64,000 bases of DNA from Microbulbifer sp. THAF38 (GCF_009363535.1 NZ_CP045369.1:2181001-2245000), one strand, 5' to 3'; shown: positions 8,943-18,768, numbered from the stretch's first letter. Translations and numbers: made by a program. The notes: a model not told the origin generated them from the sequence alone.

Positions 8943-9643
8943 CTGGAGAAGCCCCCTGGTTCCCTGTTGTTTTTGTTAGAGTCTTTTTGAGGCGAGCTAT
9001 CTTTCTTAACCGTCTCGGTTGTGGTTGGAATGATGAGCCTTTTGCTTAACCAATAAACACCAAAAAGATTAAAGATCCCGAAGAGTGCTCGATAAGTGTT
9101 GGTATACTTTGAGCACCCTGAGAATCTCTCGCGATCAACAATCTCTATTTCAGTTCTTTCGAAGCCATACAGGGTTACGAGGACCGGTATAAAACGGTGC
9201 ATACCTCTAAAATGTGGTATGGCTAAGAAAACCTCCCGGTTGATAAGCTTTAGACCACAGCCTGAGTCGGTGCAGTCGTCATGTAATACTGAGCGACGTA
9301 TCCAGTTGGCGCAAAAGGAATAAGCTTTCTTCAACCAGCTGCTTTTGCGTTTAACACGCACACAATTGACTAGCATTAGCTTCTGTTGTTGGTTATGTTG
9401 TTGCTTACGTGGAGGTTGTGCCAGCTGTGCAAACATTTTGGGGATATATCTGGGGTCATTCTGGCCATCGCCATCAGAAAATACGATCCATTTTCCTCTG
9501 GCCGCTGTGGCTCCGGTAACGATACCTGCGGACTGGCCCAAACGATGGGGATGACAAAGCAATTCAAGAGTAGGGTACTGGGTCATCATGGCTGATACCT
9601 CTGCCACTGTATCATCTGTCGACCCATCGTCCACAATAATCAC
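8939..9643 (-). CDS. GT2 glycosyltransferase (DPM1/ArnC-like), start unclear
   Basis: GT-A fold family 2 glycosyltransferase. Visible are VDDGSTDDT at residues 4-12, the DGDGQNDP metal/sugar site near 58-65 and a tail without membrane helices. The 234-residue frame from GTG 9643 lacks the first beta strand. Upstream codons in the same frame continue the family sequence (FSIVISVHNES, the usual VIPVYNE element) up to a stop at 9821-9823, yet contain no ATG, GTG or TTG. Initiation must use a rare codon such as CTG at 9814, or the original start has been lost. Overlap with the LAB_N gene suggests an undecaprenyl- or dolichyl-type sugar carrier substrate. Confidence 0.75.
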   Translation of the reverse strand: MIIVDDGSTDDTVAEVSAMMTQYPTLELLCHPHRLGQSAGIVTGATAARGKWIVFSDGDGQNDPRYIPKMFAQLAQPPRKQQHNQQQKLMLVNCVRVKRKSSWLKKAYSFCANWIRRSVLHDDCTDSGCGLKLINREVFLAIPHFRGMHRFIPVLVTLYGFERTEIEIVDRERFSGCSKYTNTYRALFGIFNLFGVYWLSKRLIIPTTTETVKKDSSPQKDSNKNNREPGGFSS

Positions 9644-9838
9644 TTCACGGGGAGGTAAATCTTTTAAGGTTTGGTAGATCTCTTTGATCAGAAGGGCAAT
9701 ACACCCGCTTTCATTATGAACGGATATAACAATACTGAAATTATTGCTGGGTACTAGAGCATTGTTGCTCAGTTTATTTGCCTCCGCTATCCAATTGAAA
9801 TAAGTGTTCGCCAGATGAGTTTAACTAAAGCCTAGTAG

Positions 9839-9856
9839 ATCACCTTATAAGGTGAT
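9839..9856. promoter_or_regulatory. 18-bp perfect palindrome upstream of the glycosyltransferase
   Basis: ATCACCTTATAAGGTGAT is self-complementary over 18 bases. It lies after the end of the Cache-protein gene and before the glycosyltransferase reading frame, both on the minus strand. It could be an operator for a dimeric repressor, or a 7-bp hairpin with a TATA loop acting as a weak terminator; no T-run follows on the minus strand. Confidence 0.45.
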
Positions 9857-9899
9857 CGGTAATAAACAACCCGATAATAGTCAGGTCTGGTTTGAAGTA

Positions 9900-10358
9900 T
9901 TACTTTTTGTAATAACCCACACCGCATACATGGTCGCCAACTTTAGTAATAAATGCCGTTTTTTGTACGGGCTTTGTTTCACCAGGACGCGGCCACATAT
10001 AGGTTACCTTGCTGATTTGCCCCTCTTTTGCATTCTTAATCATCTCCTCTCCAAAAGCTTTTCCCATTATATCTCTTTCCGCTTTTAGGTTTCTTTCATC
10101 AAGATTCGGATGGAATACAGGATGTGCTGTAAGGCTGCCATCTGCCTTGACACAGAATGGGTAGAGATCTCGATCTTTGAACCCTCCCTCACCTTTATTA
10201 ATTTTATCGATGGTCGCTGACTCATCCGTCTTTAGCGAGGTGACTACTTTTTCCAGAAGGGCCTTGGCTTCTTCAGCAGTCCCATAATTGTCAGCAAACA
10301 CTGAATATGATGCGAGGGGTGCAAGTAGCATTACAGAGCGGATAAAATTTTTCATCAT
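9900..10358 (-). CDS. periplasmic single-Cache-domain protein
   Basis: 152-residue exported protein. Signal peptide at residues 1-22 (cut after SVFA), then a single Cache_2-type ligand-binding domain: AEEAKALLEKVV helix, DKINKGEGGFKDRDLYPF strand region and a C-terminal HVCGVGYYKK strand. Such stand-alone Cache proteins sit in the periplasm and bind small ligands. No histidine kinase, chemoreceptor or cyclase is encoded next to it, so its signalling partner is not visible here. A second Met directly after the first makes the exact start uncertain by one codon. Confidence 0.8.
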   Translation of the reverse strand: MMKNFIRSVMLLAPLASYSVFADNYGTAEEAKALLEKVVTSLKTDESATIDKINKGEGGFKDRDLYPFCVKADGSLTAHPVFHPNLDERNLKAERDIMGKAFGEEMIKNAKEGQISKVTYMWPRPGETKPVQKTAFITKVGDHVCGVGYYKK

Positions 10359-10525
10359 TGAACTGACTCAGTAGAGAGTGTTGCCCGTCATCCTTACATA
10401 ATAGACACTGTCTGGGATAAGACTTAAAGGGATAAGCTCAATAGACTTTGCAGTGTAGCGAGTATAATTGACGATTGATAAAAAGGTACTGCTCGGGATC
10501 TTCTAGTCTGTTTACTCGGGACGGT

Positions 10526-10553
10526 GGGGCGCAAAAGTCTAGCTAAGCGCCCC
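10526..10553. terminator. GC-rich hairpin after dbpA
   Basis: GGGGCGC (10526-10532) and GCGCCCC (10547-10553) form a perfect 7-bp stem around a 14-base loop. It lies about 105 bases downstream of the dbpA stop. No clear T-run follows on the minus strand, so termination is only suggested. Confidence 0.3.
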
Positions 10554-10656
10554 GCAGAGGGTTTTTACCAAACTACCAATCTTTTTCTGAGATTGGCTGA
10601 GTGTAAATTATTCTTTGATAGCAAGGTGCGGTTGTGGTGAATGGAGATTACACAAC

Positions 10657-12045
10657 TTACCCGCGGATACGTCGCACCCGGAATTTACGACCTTTCAGTT
10701 TACCGTTTTCAATTTTTTTCAGTGCTTCTGTTGCGACGTTTCGCTTTACCGCAACATAAGCCGTCAAGTCCAAGACATTGATCTTGCCAACATCTTTGCC
10801 ATTGATCGGACGATCACCACCGGTCAGTGCACCGAGAATATCCCCCGGGCGGACTTTCTGTTTCTTGCCGCCATCAATCTGTAAGGTAGCCATAGGTGCC
10901 TGAAAGGGCGTTTCAGTTAAGATACTGGCAGGTGGTGGTGTATCTGGGTCGGACAGCGGGTCCTGAGTAAGATCCATACGCAGCAGTTTGTGACCCTCTT
11001 TCTCCGAAAACAGGGAGTAGGCGCAACCGCGTTCACCGGCGCGGCCGGTCCGTCCGATGCGATGGGTGTGTACTTCCGGATCTTTGGCGATATGAAAATT
11101 GATTACCGCATCCAGCTTGTCGATATCCAGACCCCGTGCCGCCACATCGGTGGCCACTAGAATAGAGGCGCTGCCATTGGCAAAGCGAATCAGCGTTTCG
11201 TTGCGCTGGCGCTGTTCCATATCCCCATGCAGGGCCAGCACATTGAATCCAGCTTGCTTCAGGTCATTGGCGACGTCATCGGTTTCACGCTTGGTGTTAC
11301 AGAAAATCAGGGTATTGACCGGTCTGTCACTGAGTAGAATACGGCGGGTCATCTCCAGACGATCGTCGAAGCTCTCAGTTTTGTAAAAACGTTGTTCGAT
11401 CACCTCCTCACTGTGTGAGGATTCAATACGTACCATCACCGGCTTTTGCATCACTCGTGCACTGAGTCGCTCGATTTGATCTGGGTAAGTCGCGCTGAAC
11501 AGTAAGGACTGTCGACGAGCTGGCAACTGCGCCAGAATCGTATCAATAACGTCCTGAAAGCCCATATCGAGCATCCGGTCGGCTTCGTCAAAAACGAGTG
11601 TGTCGACATGCTCTAGGGACAGGGTTCCCTTGCGCAGATGTTCCTCGATACGCCCTGGTGTGCCAACAATAATGTGTGCCCCATGCGCCAGGGAGCCAAT
11701 CTGTGGGCCAAAAGGCATGCCGCCACACAGGGTCAGAATCTTAATATTGTGAATTGCCCTGGCCAGCCGGCGCAGTTCCTGGGCAACCTGGTCGGCCAGT
11801 TCCCGTGTGGGACACAGAATCAGCGATTGAATCCGAAACCGATCAACATTGAGCCTGTGCAGTACTCCCAAACCAAAGGCCGCCGTTTTACCGGAGCCGG
11901 TTTTTGCCTGTGCGATGACATCTTTGCCGTCGAGTATGACCGGGAGTGTCTTTGCCTGAACCTCGGTCATCGATGTGTAGTTGAGTGACGCCAGGTTTTT
12001 TAACAGGGCGGGCTTTAGGGGGAGGTCGGAAAAGGGGGCAGTCAA
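10657..12045 (-). CDS. dbpA: DbpA, 23S rRNA-specific DEAD-box RNA helicase
   Basis: 462-residue DEAD-box ATPase that remodels 23S rRNA during 50S subunit assembly. Visible: Q-motif region around residues 5-30, Walker A AKTGSGKT (47-54), PTREL (79-83), DEAD (153-156), SAT (184-186), ARGLD and HRIGRTGRAGERG in helicase domain 2. The C-terminal DbpA-type RNA-binding domain (about 385-462: KVRPGDILGALTG, GKINVLDLTAYVAV, RKFRVRRIRG) recognises hairpin 92 in the E. coli protein and distinguishes DbpA from other DEAD-box helicases. Length matches the family. A single gene, probably with its own promoter; its neighbours are unrelated. Confidence 0.95.
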   Translation of the reverse strand: MTAPFSDLPLKPALLKNLASLNYTSMTEVQAKTLPVILDGKDVIAQAKTGSGKTAAFGLGVLHRLNVDRFRIQSLILCPTRELADQVAQELRRLARAIHNIKILTLCGGMPFGPQIGSLAHGAHIIVGTPGRIEEHLRKGTLSLEHVDTLVFDEADRMLDMGFQDVIDTILAQLPARRQSLLFSATYPDQIERLSARVMQKPVMVRIESSHSEEVIEQRFYKTESFDDRLEMTRRILLSDRPVNTLIFCNTKRETDDVANDLKQAGFNVLALHGDMEQRQRNETLIRFANGSASILVATDVAARGLDIDKLDAVINFHIAKDPEVHTHRIGRTGRAGERGCAYSLFSEKEGHKLLRMDLTQDPLSDPDTPPPASILTETPFQAPMATLQIDGGKKQKVRPGDILGALTGGDRPINGKDVGKINVLDLTAYVAVKRNVATEALKKIENGKLKGRKFRVRRIRG

Positions 12046-12286
12046 GGTGAATCCTGGAGTCGTTAAATATCAAATACGCGTATTACGCAACTGCATTTTT
12101 GCAGTCTGGCTAATACAAATTTTGCAGGGCACTTTAACAGTTAATCCCGCTGAAACCTATGTACTAGTGGTCTCTACCAAGTGTGACGCTCTCGTCTTGG
12201 CCATCACCAATCCGAGCCTGCGTCCAATATGATCGATAGAAAGAAGAGGGGGCACGGGACCAAGTTGATCCAATGCCCTCGCTTTA

Positions 12287-15200
12287 TTAGTTTTCCTTAT
12301 CTTTTCTGGCCTTCCACTGATAAAACACTCCGGGCATCACCAGCAATACAAACAACAATGTGGTGATGGTGCCGCCGACCATGGGTGCGGCAATGCGTTT
12401 CATGACATCTGCACCGGTGCCGTCTGAAACCATCACTGGGATCAATGAAATTAAGAGCGTAAGGCTGGTCATCATCATTGGCCGTATGCGGCCTGCTGCA
12501 GCCTGTGCGACTGCGGCGGTATTGCCTTGCTGCGACTTATTATCGCCAGCTGCCGATAAATAGTGCAGCATCAAAAGACCCATCTCGGCGGCAAGGCCGG
12601 CCATAGCGATCATGCCCACCCATACGGCGACACTCAGTTTGTAGTCGAGCAGGTATAACAACCAGAAGGCCCCGACGAGTGCCATCGGCATGGCCGTAAG
12701 TACAAACAGGGTGTCAGATAACCGGCCGCGGTGCAGGTAGAGCAGGAAACAAACTGCTAGTAAGGTCAAGGGCACCAGCCATTGCAGGCGGGACTTGGCC
12801 CGCTCCAGATATTGATACTGGCCAGCCCAGGCGATGCGTTGGCCGGGCACCAAGTTGACCTGTTCGGCGACCACCTGTTTCGCTCGATTTACATAGTCTG
12901 CAACACCGGCATTGCCTTTCAGGTCGACAAATACCAAACCCACCAACTGCCCGTCTTCATTGCGAATCATGGGCGGGCCGGTGCGGAAGTCCATATCTGC
13001 CAACTGGTTGAGAGGCACCTGGGAACCATCGGAAGCGGGAACCAGAATCTGCTCCAGCTGTTCCGGGGTATCCCGGTAGTCGCGGGCATAGCGCACCAGT
13101 ACGTCGTAACGTTCGCGCCCCTCGACTGTCTGGGTAGCAGCCAAGCCACCGGCAGCCGCGGCAATCACATCTTCGATATCCTGCACATTTAAACCGTGGC
13201 GGGAGGCCCGTGCGCGATCGATATCAAAGTCCAAAAAGTAGCCACCGGTGAGGCGCTCGGCAAAGACGCTGCGGGTTTCATCGGCGGTGCGCTGATCGCT
13301 GCGCAGAGCTTCCTCGATGGCCAAAGCGGTCTGTTCGATTTCCTCCAGGTTGTCGCCAAACACCTTGATACCTAACTGGCTGCGAATACCAGTGGCGAGC
13401 ATTTCGGTACGGGTTTGGATGGGCATCCACCAGATATTCGGCATACCGGGATACTGTAGTTTTTCATCCATCTCCGCTAGCAGGTCGTCCCAGGTCATGC
13501 CGGGCCGCCATGCATACTTGGGTTTCAAGGTAATCACGGTTTCTACCATGGAGAGTGGTGCAGGGTCAGTTGCACTGTTGGAGCGCCCGATTTTACCGAA
13601 CACATGCTCAACTTCGGGGAAGGCTTTTAGCTCTTCATCCATCTGTTGTAGCACCTTGCCCGCTTCGGTCACCGACATGCCGGGTAGGGCGGTGGGCATA
13701 TAGAGGATACTGCCTTCATTGAGCGGCGGCATAAATTCGCCGCCGAGCTTGCTGATGGGGTAGGCCACGGAAACCAGGGCGATTACCGCGAGGGCCGCCA
13801 CCATTTTGCGCTGGCGCACACAAAAGTGGATCACCGGCTGCAGTATAAAAACCAGGGCACGGGTGACCGGGTTTTCCTTGGTGCGGATTTTGCCGCGCAT
13901 CAACAATACGGCGAGAGCGGGGATCAGGGTGATCGCCAGTAGTGCGGCAAAGGCCATACTGTAGGTTTTGGTATAGGCAAGGGGTTTGAACAAACGGCCC
14001 TCGGTGGCTTCCAGTGCGAACACCGGCAGGAAGGAAACCGTAATAATAATCAGGGAGAAGAAGATGCTCGGCCCCACTTCCTGCATTGCCCGAACAACCA
14101 ACCTTCTTCGCTCAGCAGTGGACAATGCCTTATCGCCACTGGCTGCCAGCTTTTTATGGATGTTATCCACCATCACCACGGCGGCATCCACCATGGCGCC
14201 AATGGCGACAGCAATCCCCCCCAACGACATAATATTGGCGGTCAGCCCTTGCAGGGAAAGTGGAATAAAAGCCAATAACACAGCAATGGGCAGGGTGATT
14301 ACCGCGATCAAAGCCGACCGTGCGTGCAATAGGAAAATGGCGATCACAGCGGCGACCACTAACATCTCTTCAATCAGAGTGTTTTTAAGGTTGTCGATCG
14401 CGCTGTTAATCAGTTTTGAGCGATCATAAGTCACTACCAGCTCGACGCCTTCCGGTAAACCGGCGCGAACCTGTTCGATACGCTCTTTAACCCTTTCAAT
14501 CACCTTTAGGGCATTTTCACCGTAGCGCATTACCACAATACCGCCGACAGTTTGCCCCTCACCATCCAGCTCGGCAATGCCGCGCTGCATGGCCGGTCCC
14601 AAGGTGATATCGGCAACCTGATCCAGGGTTACGGGAATTTTTGCCGCGTTTACTCCAATGACTACTTCTTCGAGGTCAGAAACACTGCGGATATAACCGC
14701 GGCCGCGCACCATATGCTCGTGGCCGGCAATCTCCAGCACCCGCCCGCCGGTGTCGTTGTTACTGCGGCGAATGGCCTCGACCACTTTGCCTAAAGGAAC
14801 CTTAAACATCTGCAAGCGGTGGGGGTCGATCTGGACTTGATATTCCTTCTCATAGCCACCGATGGAGGCCACTTCGGCCACACCTTCCACAGAGGTGAGC
14901 CAATAGCGCAATTTAAAATCCTGTAGCGCGCGCAGTTCTTGTAGATCGTGCTTACCGCTGCGATCTACCAGCGCATACTGAAATACCCAGCCGACTCCGG
15001 TGGCATCTGGCCCCAGGGTGGGCTGAACATCCTCAGGGAGTTGGTCTGCCACTTGGTTGAGGTATTCGAGCACCCGTGAACGGGCCCAGTAAATATCGGT
15101 GCCGTCTTCAAATATGGCATAGACAAAACTGAGCCCAAAGAAGCTCTGGCCACGCACATATTTGACCTTGGGCAGCCCCAACATGGCGGTGGAAAGCGGG

Positions 15201-15424
15201 TAGGTGATTTGGTCTTCCACCAGGTCCGGGCTGCGGCCGGGCCAGTCTGTCATGACGATCACCTGGGCATCGGAGAGATCCGGGATAGCATCCAGGGGAA
15301 CATTGATAAGGGCCCGGTATCCCGCCAGGGCGGCAATGGCCACCAGGATCAGAGTGATCCCCGGCTTGCCAGCACAGGCCCCGATAATACGGGCGATCAG
15401 CCCTTTGGGTTCGGTATTTACCAC
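12287..15424 (-). CDS. cusA: CusA-type Cu/Ag RND efflux permease
   Basis: 1045-residue inner-membrane proton-driven pump of the heavy-metal RND class. It has the family layout: TM1, large periplasmic loop, TM2-6 with the proton-relay Asp413 in GAMVDAAVVMVDN, TM7, second loop, TM8-12. The N-terminal region has the HME signature DVQ-like PLDAIPDLSDAQVIV. It overlaps cusB by 7 bases on the same strand. The partner CusB carries a copper/silver-binding domain, which favours Cu(I)/Ag(I) over Co/Zn/Cd as substrate. No outer-membrane factor is in this operon; the TolC-family gene at 20874 is the likely third component. Confidence 0.92.
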   Translation of the reverse strand: MVNTEPKGLIARIIGACAGKPGITLILVAIAALAGYRALINVPLDAIPDLSDAQVIVMTDWPGRSPDLVEDQITYPLSTAMLGLPKVKYVRGQSFFGLSFVYAIFEDGTDIYWARSRVLEYLNQVADQLPEDVQPTLGPDATGVGWVFQYALVDRSGKHDLQELRALQDFKLRYWLTSVEGVAEVASIGGYEKEYQVQIDPHRLQMFKVPLGKVVEAIRRSNNDTGGRVLEIAGHEHMVRGRGYIRSVSDLEEVVIGVNAAKIPVTLDQVADITLGPAMQRGIAELDGEGQTVGGIVVMRYGENALKVIERVKERIEQVRAGLPEGVELVVTYDRSKLINSAIDNLKNTLIEEMLVVAAVIAIFLLHARSALIAVITLPIAVLLAFIPLSLQGLTANIMSLGGIAVAIGAMVDAAVVMVDNIHKKLAASGDKALSTAERRRLVVRAMQEVGPSIFFSLIIITVSFLPVFALEATEGRLFKPLAYTKTYSMAFAALLAITLIPALAVLLMRGKIRTKENPVTRALVFILQPVIHFCVRQRKMVAALAVIALVSVAYPISKLGGEFMPPLNEGSILYMPTALPGMSVTEAGKVLQQMDEELKAFPEVEHVFGKIGRSNSATDPAPLSMVETVITLKPKYAWRPGMTWDDLLAEMDEKLQYPGMPNIWWMPIQTRTEMLATGIRSQLGIKVFGDNLEEIEQTALAIEEALRSDQRTADETRSVFAERLTGGYFLDFDIDRARASRHGLNVQDIEDVIAAAAGGLAATQTVEGRERYDVLVRYARDYRDTPEQLEQILVPASDGSQVPLNQLADMDFRTGPPMIRNEDGQLVGLVFVDLKGNAGVADYVNRAKQVVAEQVNLVPGQRIAWAGQYQYLERAKSRLQWLVPLTLLAVCFLLYLHRGRLSDTLFVLTAMPMALVGAFWLLYLLDYKLSVAVWVGMIAMAGLAAEMGLLMLHYLSAAGDNKSQQGNTAAVAQAAAGRIRPMMMTSLTLLISLIPVMVSDGTGADVMKRIAAPMVGGTITTLLFVLLVMPGVFYQWKARKDKEN

Positions 15425-16956
15425 TGCTGTACCCCCGATTTCAGGCGGCTCTCTGCCGCGATCAGGAACACACCCGAGGTGACGATTTTGTCGCCCTCCT
15501 GCAATCCAGAGCGAATCACAATGCGATCGCTATCCCCGTAACCGGTCCACACCTGCACAGGCTCCAGGCGGCCCTGGCCCAGATCGCGGAATACGATGCG
15601 TTTCTTTCCGGAAATCAGCACAGAATCCCTGGGAACCACCAAAAGATTACCCAGTTCGGCACTCAACATAATGTCTGCAAACAACCCTGGGCGAAGCTCG
15701 CCATCGGTATTGGGCAGGGTTACGCGCAGCCGCGCGCTGCGGTTGCTGTGATTGAGGAACGGGTCGATCTGGGTGAGGGTGGCTGGGATTTCCTCGTGGT
15801 AGACGTTGGTTAAACGCACCTTGGCCGGCATACCTTTTTCTAGCAGTGGCAGCTGGTCCTCATAGGCGTGGGCCTCGATCCAGACCTGGCTGAGATCGGC
15901 AATACGCAGTAGGTTGTCCCCCTTCTGAAAGGCCGAACCGGCGACAATATTCTTCTCAATAATCACGCCACTGGCCGGAGCGAAAATCGGCACATAGTCT
16001 TGTGCCTTCTGCTGCTCTACCAGCCAATCGATCTGCTCTTCTGAGAGTCCCCAGAGCAGGAGGCGCCGGCGTGCGGCTTTTTCCAGGGAGTCGCCGCGGC
16101 GGCGAGCTTTCAGGTATTCGTCCTGAATGGCCAGAAGCTCCGGGCTGTAAACGGAAAATAATACTTCTCCGCGTTTGACTTCCTTGCCCTCAAAGTCGGC
16201 ATCCAGGTCACCGATCCAGCCATCAAAGCGCAGGCTGATATCGCGCAAGCGGGTCTCGTCGTAAGTCACCTGGCCGTGCAGGTGAATGGGCAGGGCGAAT
16301 GGCTGTCTTTCAACTGTGCCAGTTTTAATACCAATGGCCTGGCGGCGGCCGCTTTCAACCACAATACTGCCGCTTTGCAGTTCATCGTGGCTGACCGGCT
16401 GCAAGTCCATACCGCAGATAGGGCAGGTACCGGGCTTTGCAGCGCGTACTGACGGGTGCATGGCACAGGTGTAGTAAGCGGTATCCGAGGCTTCGGGTGC
16501 TGATTTTAAGCGCAGCCCTTTGCGGTTGGTGCTCATATCAAAGGCCAGGTCCACATGGCGATCGTGGCCGTTAGCCACATCTACCACCATGGGCCATGAA
16601 CCCACCATGGCGAGTTCGATCTCACCCTGGAAAACCCCGGGACTGGTCTCGATAATATCCGCCTGGGCGCGCATAGCCGGCATGGCACCCATCGCAGGCA
16701 TTTCCGCTATTGCGCGAACTTCGGCACCTTTGACCGGCTGGTTTTCTCTGTCCCTAACTTCGATGCGAATCTGGTTCTTACCAGCGCGTGGCTGCTGTGG
16801 ATCTACGGTTACTGCGATCTGGAAGGGGCCGGCAGGAATAAACTCAATATGGTCGGTGGCAGCCAAGCCAGCTGTTTTCTTCCAATAGAAAGCAGCGCCC
16901 GCTGCCGCCAGCAAAATTACGAAAGAAACCAGGCTCAGCGTTTTCGCGCGGCTCAT
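15418..16956 (-). CDS. cusB: CusB-type periplasmic adaptor with heavy-metal-binding domain
   Basis: 512-residue membrane fusion protein linking CusA to the outer-membrane channel. Signal anchor at about 5-25; an N-terminal YtkA-like immunoglobulin domain at about 40-140 with a Met-rich EMPAMGAMPAM loop; then the heavy-metal-binding domain at 161-188 with C164, M166, H167, C178, C181 and M183; then the classic HlyD-like lipoyl, hairpin and barrel domains. The AMHP and CPICGMDL signature is typical of copper/silver systems. GGAGG precedes the ATG by 6 bases. It is translationally coupled to cusA. The extra N-terminal domain makes it longer than E. coli CusB. Confidence 0.92.
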   Translation of the reverse strand: MSRAKTLSLVSFVILLAAAGAAFYWKKTAGLAATDHIEFIPAGPFQIAVTVDPQQPRAGKNQIRIEVRDRENQPVKGAEVRAIAEMPAMGAMPAMRAQADIIETSPGVFQGEIELAMVGSWPMVVDVANGHDRHVDLAFDMSTNRKGLRLKSAPEASDTAYYTCAMHPSVRAAKPGTCPICGMDLQPVSHDELQSGSIVVESGRRQAIGIKTGTVERQPFALPIHLHGQVTYDETRLRDISLRFDGWIGDLDADFEGKEVKRGEVLFSVYSPELLAIQDEYLKARRRGDSLEKAARRRLLLWGLSEEQIDWLVEQQKAQDYVPIFAPASGVIIEKNIVAGSAFQKGDNLLRIADLSQVWIEAHAYEDQLPLLEKGMPAKVRLTNVYHEEIPATLTQIDPFLNHSNRSARLRVTLPNTDGELRPGLFADIMLSAELGNLLVVPRDSVLISGKKRIVFRDLGQGRLEPVQVWTGYGDSDRIVIRSGLQEGDKIVTSGVFLIAAESRLKSGVQQW

Positions 16957-17141
16957 TTCGCACCTCCAGAGATAGAGGGGATGAGGTTTTGGGTGCCGAG
17001 CTTGGTGCTACGTGGGGTGCCAAGTTGACTATCAAAGGCACTGCCCATTTTTTTGCTGCTACGGGCAGCAACGGCTTGTAGGGAAATCAAAGGGTTCACT
17101 CCTAGAACAATCTTTCTGAAGCCCAACAGCAGCAATGACAA
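16953..17141 (-). CDS. small ORF upstream of cusB, doubtful
   Basis: A 62-codon frame from TTG with a hydrophobic start and a Ser/Thr/Gly-rich tail. It ends in a TGA overlapping the cusB ATG by four bases. No homologous family is recognised and no good ribosome binding site precedes the TTG. It could be a leader peptide coupling cusB translation or simply untranslated spacer. Confidence 0.2.
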   Translation of the reverse strand: MSLLLLGFRKIVLGVNPLISLQAVAARSSKKMGSAFDSQLGTPRSTKLGTQNLIPSISGGAK

Positions 17142-17201
17142 AAATCGAAAAACGGATATATGGTGCTGCTGGAAATTTCGTAAATCAGAGAGAGGGAGTG
17201 A

Positions 17202-17606
17202 TCAAATACGCAGGCGCAGAGTGGCCAACCAGGTTCGATTGCCGGGGAAGGTAAAGGCTAGGGGAAAGGGTGTAACCGCGTTGGGCACCGGTGGGGCCAA
17301 TATTTGCGGCCACTGGTAAGTGGGTGGTGGTGCCAGCTGAGGAAGTTCCAGGCCAAGGAAAGCGGTGGTTAAGGTGGCCGCCTGATCATCCAAGGAGATC
17401 TTGAGGGAAACCTGGGTATCGTATTCACAGCAGTCGACCTCATCGGGCTCTGAGCTGGTAACCATATGGTCACAACAGCACTCCGCTGCTGGCTCAGGGC
17501 TCTCCATCATTTCGCAGGCAAGCACGGTTTGCACCTGGAACATCAGCAGGAGCAGGGCCGCCATAGCAATCAGTTTGGCGCGAAATGTGGAGGAGTAGTG
17601 CTTCAT
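17202..17606 (-). CDS. Cys-rich exported protein of the copper cluster
   Basis: 134-residue protein from ATG 17606 (chosen because a signal peptide begins there: Lys, then AMAALLLLMF). The signal ends in VLAC, so Cys31 may be lipidated. The mature N-terminus is rich in metal ligands: C31, a CCC triplet at 43-45 followed by Asp-His, and C59-C60. The remainder is Pro-rich with no recognised fold. Its position as the probable first gene before cusB and cusA suggests a periplasmic copper-binding or sensing role, which is inference. It may also be a small metallochaperone replacing CusF, although it lacks the CusF fold motifs. Confidence 0.7.
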   Translation of the reverse strand: MKHYSSTFRAKLIAMAALLLLMFQVQTVLACEMMESPEPAAECCCDHMVTSSEPDEVDCCEYDTQVSLKISLDDQAATLTTAFLGLELPQLAPPPTYQWPQILAPPVPNAVTPFPLAFTFPGNRTWLATLRLRI

Positions 17607-17859
17607 TACTGATAAATCATACACCAGAGATTGGCTACCCGACAAAGATTGCCTTCACCGCGTGACTGGCTGGTGTTCTCAAGTTTCTCCAGGCAATGAA
17701 AATATAAACGAGGCTCAGCAATTTCCCATGAGCCCTATGGTGGGAATTCCGACATCCATTTTCTCTTCGAGGCAGGCTTCCAAGCGATAATTAAGCTGTG
17801 CCCCTCTTAATAATGGGCCAAGTCACATATAGCTATCGAAAGCGACATAAGGTTCCCCA

Positions 17860-18768
17860 ATGCCATTCCTTCCAAATGCCGCCTTATTGTTGATTTCTTT
17901 AATGAGCATCATCTTTACTACTTCGGCTTTCGCTAGCTCTACTCAAGATGCCTTACAGATGTTGCATGCTACGGCGAATGATCTCAATAAGAAAATTGAT
18001 AGCGACTGGATACTGAGTAGGGAACGGAATTTGACAGCATGGCTGCGAATGAAAGCAGTTCGCCAAGCGAGTTATGACGGTGAAGACTTGTCTTTCCTCC
18101 AAAAGCACGGCCTTGAAAAAAAGAGTCCGACTTGGTATGAGGTGAATTTAAAAGAACATCCTGAGTGGATGACCGCATACCGGTTGCTAATGCCGTTATC
18201 CTCTTGGCGAGGACTGCCTAAACACCAAGCTAAACTTTATGAACTTGGCATGACTGTGGCTGAAGTTAATAAACTCACTGGCTATATCCTGGCTAATGAT
18301 ATTCAGGAAATAACGATCCAGGCAGAGTTGGATTTTTTACGGGAGGAGGAATCCACTTACGTAAGTAGATTTCTTCAAGGAGGTGAAGACTTTTCCTTAA
18401 TCTATTTAGAATTTGTGGATAAGTTTTACGCGCTCTCACATGTATTGGAAACCGATTGGGCGATAGGCCTATTTAGCCTGTTCGATCGTGATGGTCAAGA
18501 TATTTTATTGACTTACAGTTTGTCGAAAGTTAACTCCCGGATAGGTCTGGGGAAGAGTAGTTTTAGCCTGGATGAGAAGGTTGACATATTCATGGGGTAT
18601 TTTCTCTCTGGAGGATTTCATGCATCAACGAAAGAGTCATTGCAGAGACACAAAGAGAGAAGGCGAGCCGATAGAACTCAAATTAATCTGGAATTTAAAC
18701 CCCCGACCGATAAAGCCGTCAATGAGTGTCGTTGCGCCCCAAAGCAATGTTCGTATACCAATCCTTGA
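17860..18768 (+). CDS. exported protein of unknown function
   Basis: 302 residues with a signal peptide at 1-26 (cut after SAFA). The mature part is mainly helical and polar, with no transmembrane helix, no catalytic motif I recognise, and two paired cysteines near the C-terminus (ECRCAPKQC). It is transcribed divergently from the Cys-rich copper protein across about 250 bases. A second unknown exported protein follows 60-70 bases downstream on the same strand, so they may form a pair. Confidence 0.65.
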   Translation: MPFLPNAALLLISLMSIIFTTSAFASSTQDALQMLHATANDLNKKIDSDWILSRERNLTAWLRMKAVRQASYDGEDLSFLQKHGLEKKSPTWYEVNLKEHPEWMTAYRLLMPLSSWRGLPKHQAKLYELGMTVAEVNKLTGYILANDIQEITIQAELDFLREEESTYVSRFLQGGEDFSLIYLEFVDKFYALSHVLETDWAIGLFSLFDRDGQDILLTYSLSKVNSRIGLGKSSFSLDEKVDIFMGYFLSGGFHASTKESLQRHKERRRADRTQINLEFKPPTDKAVNECRCAPKQCSYTNP

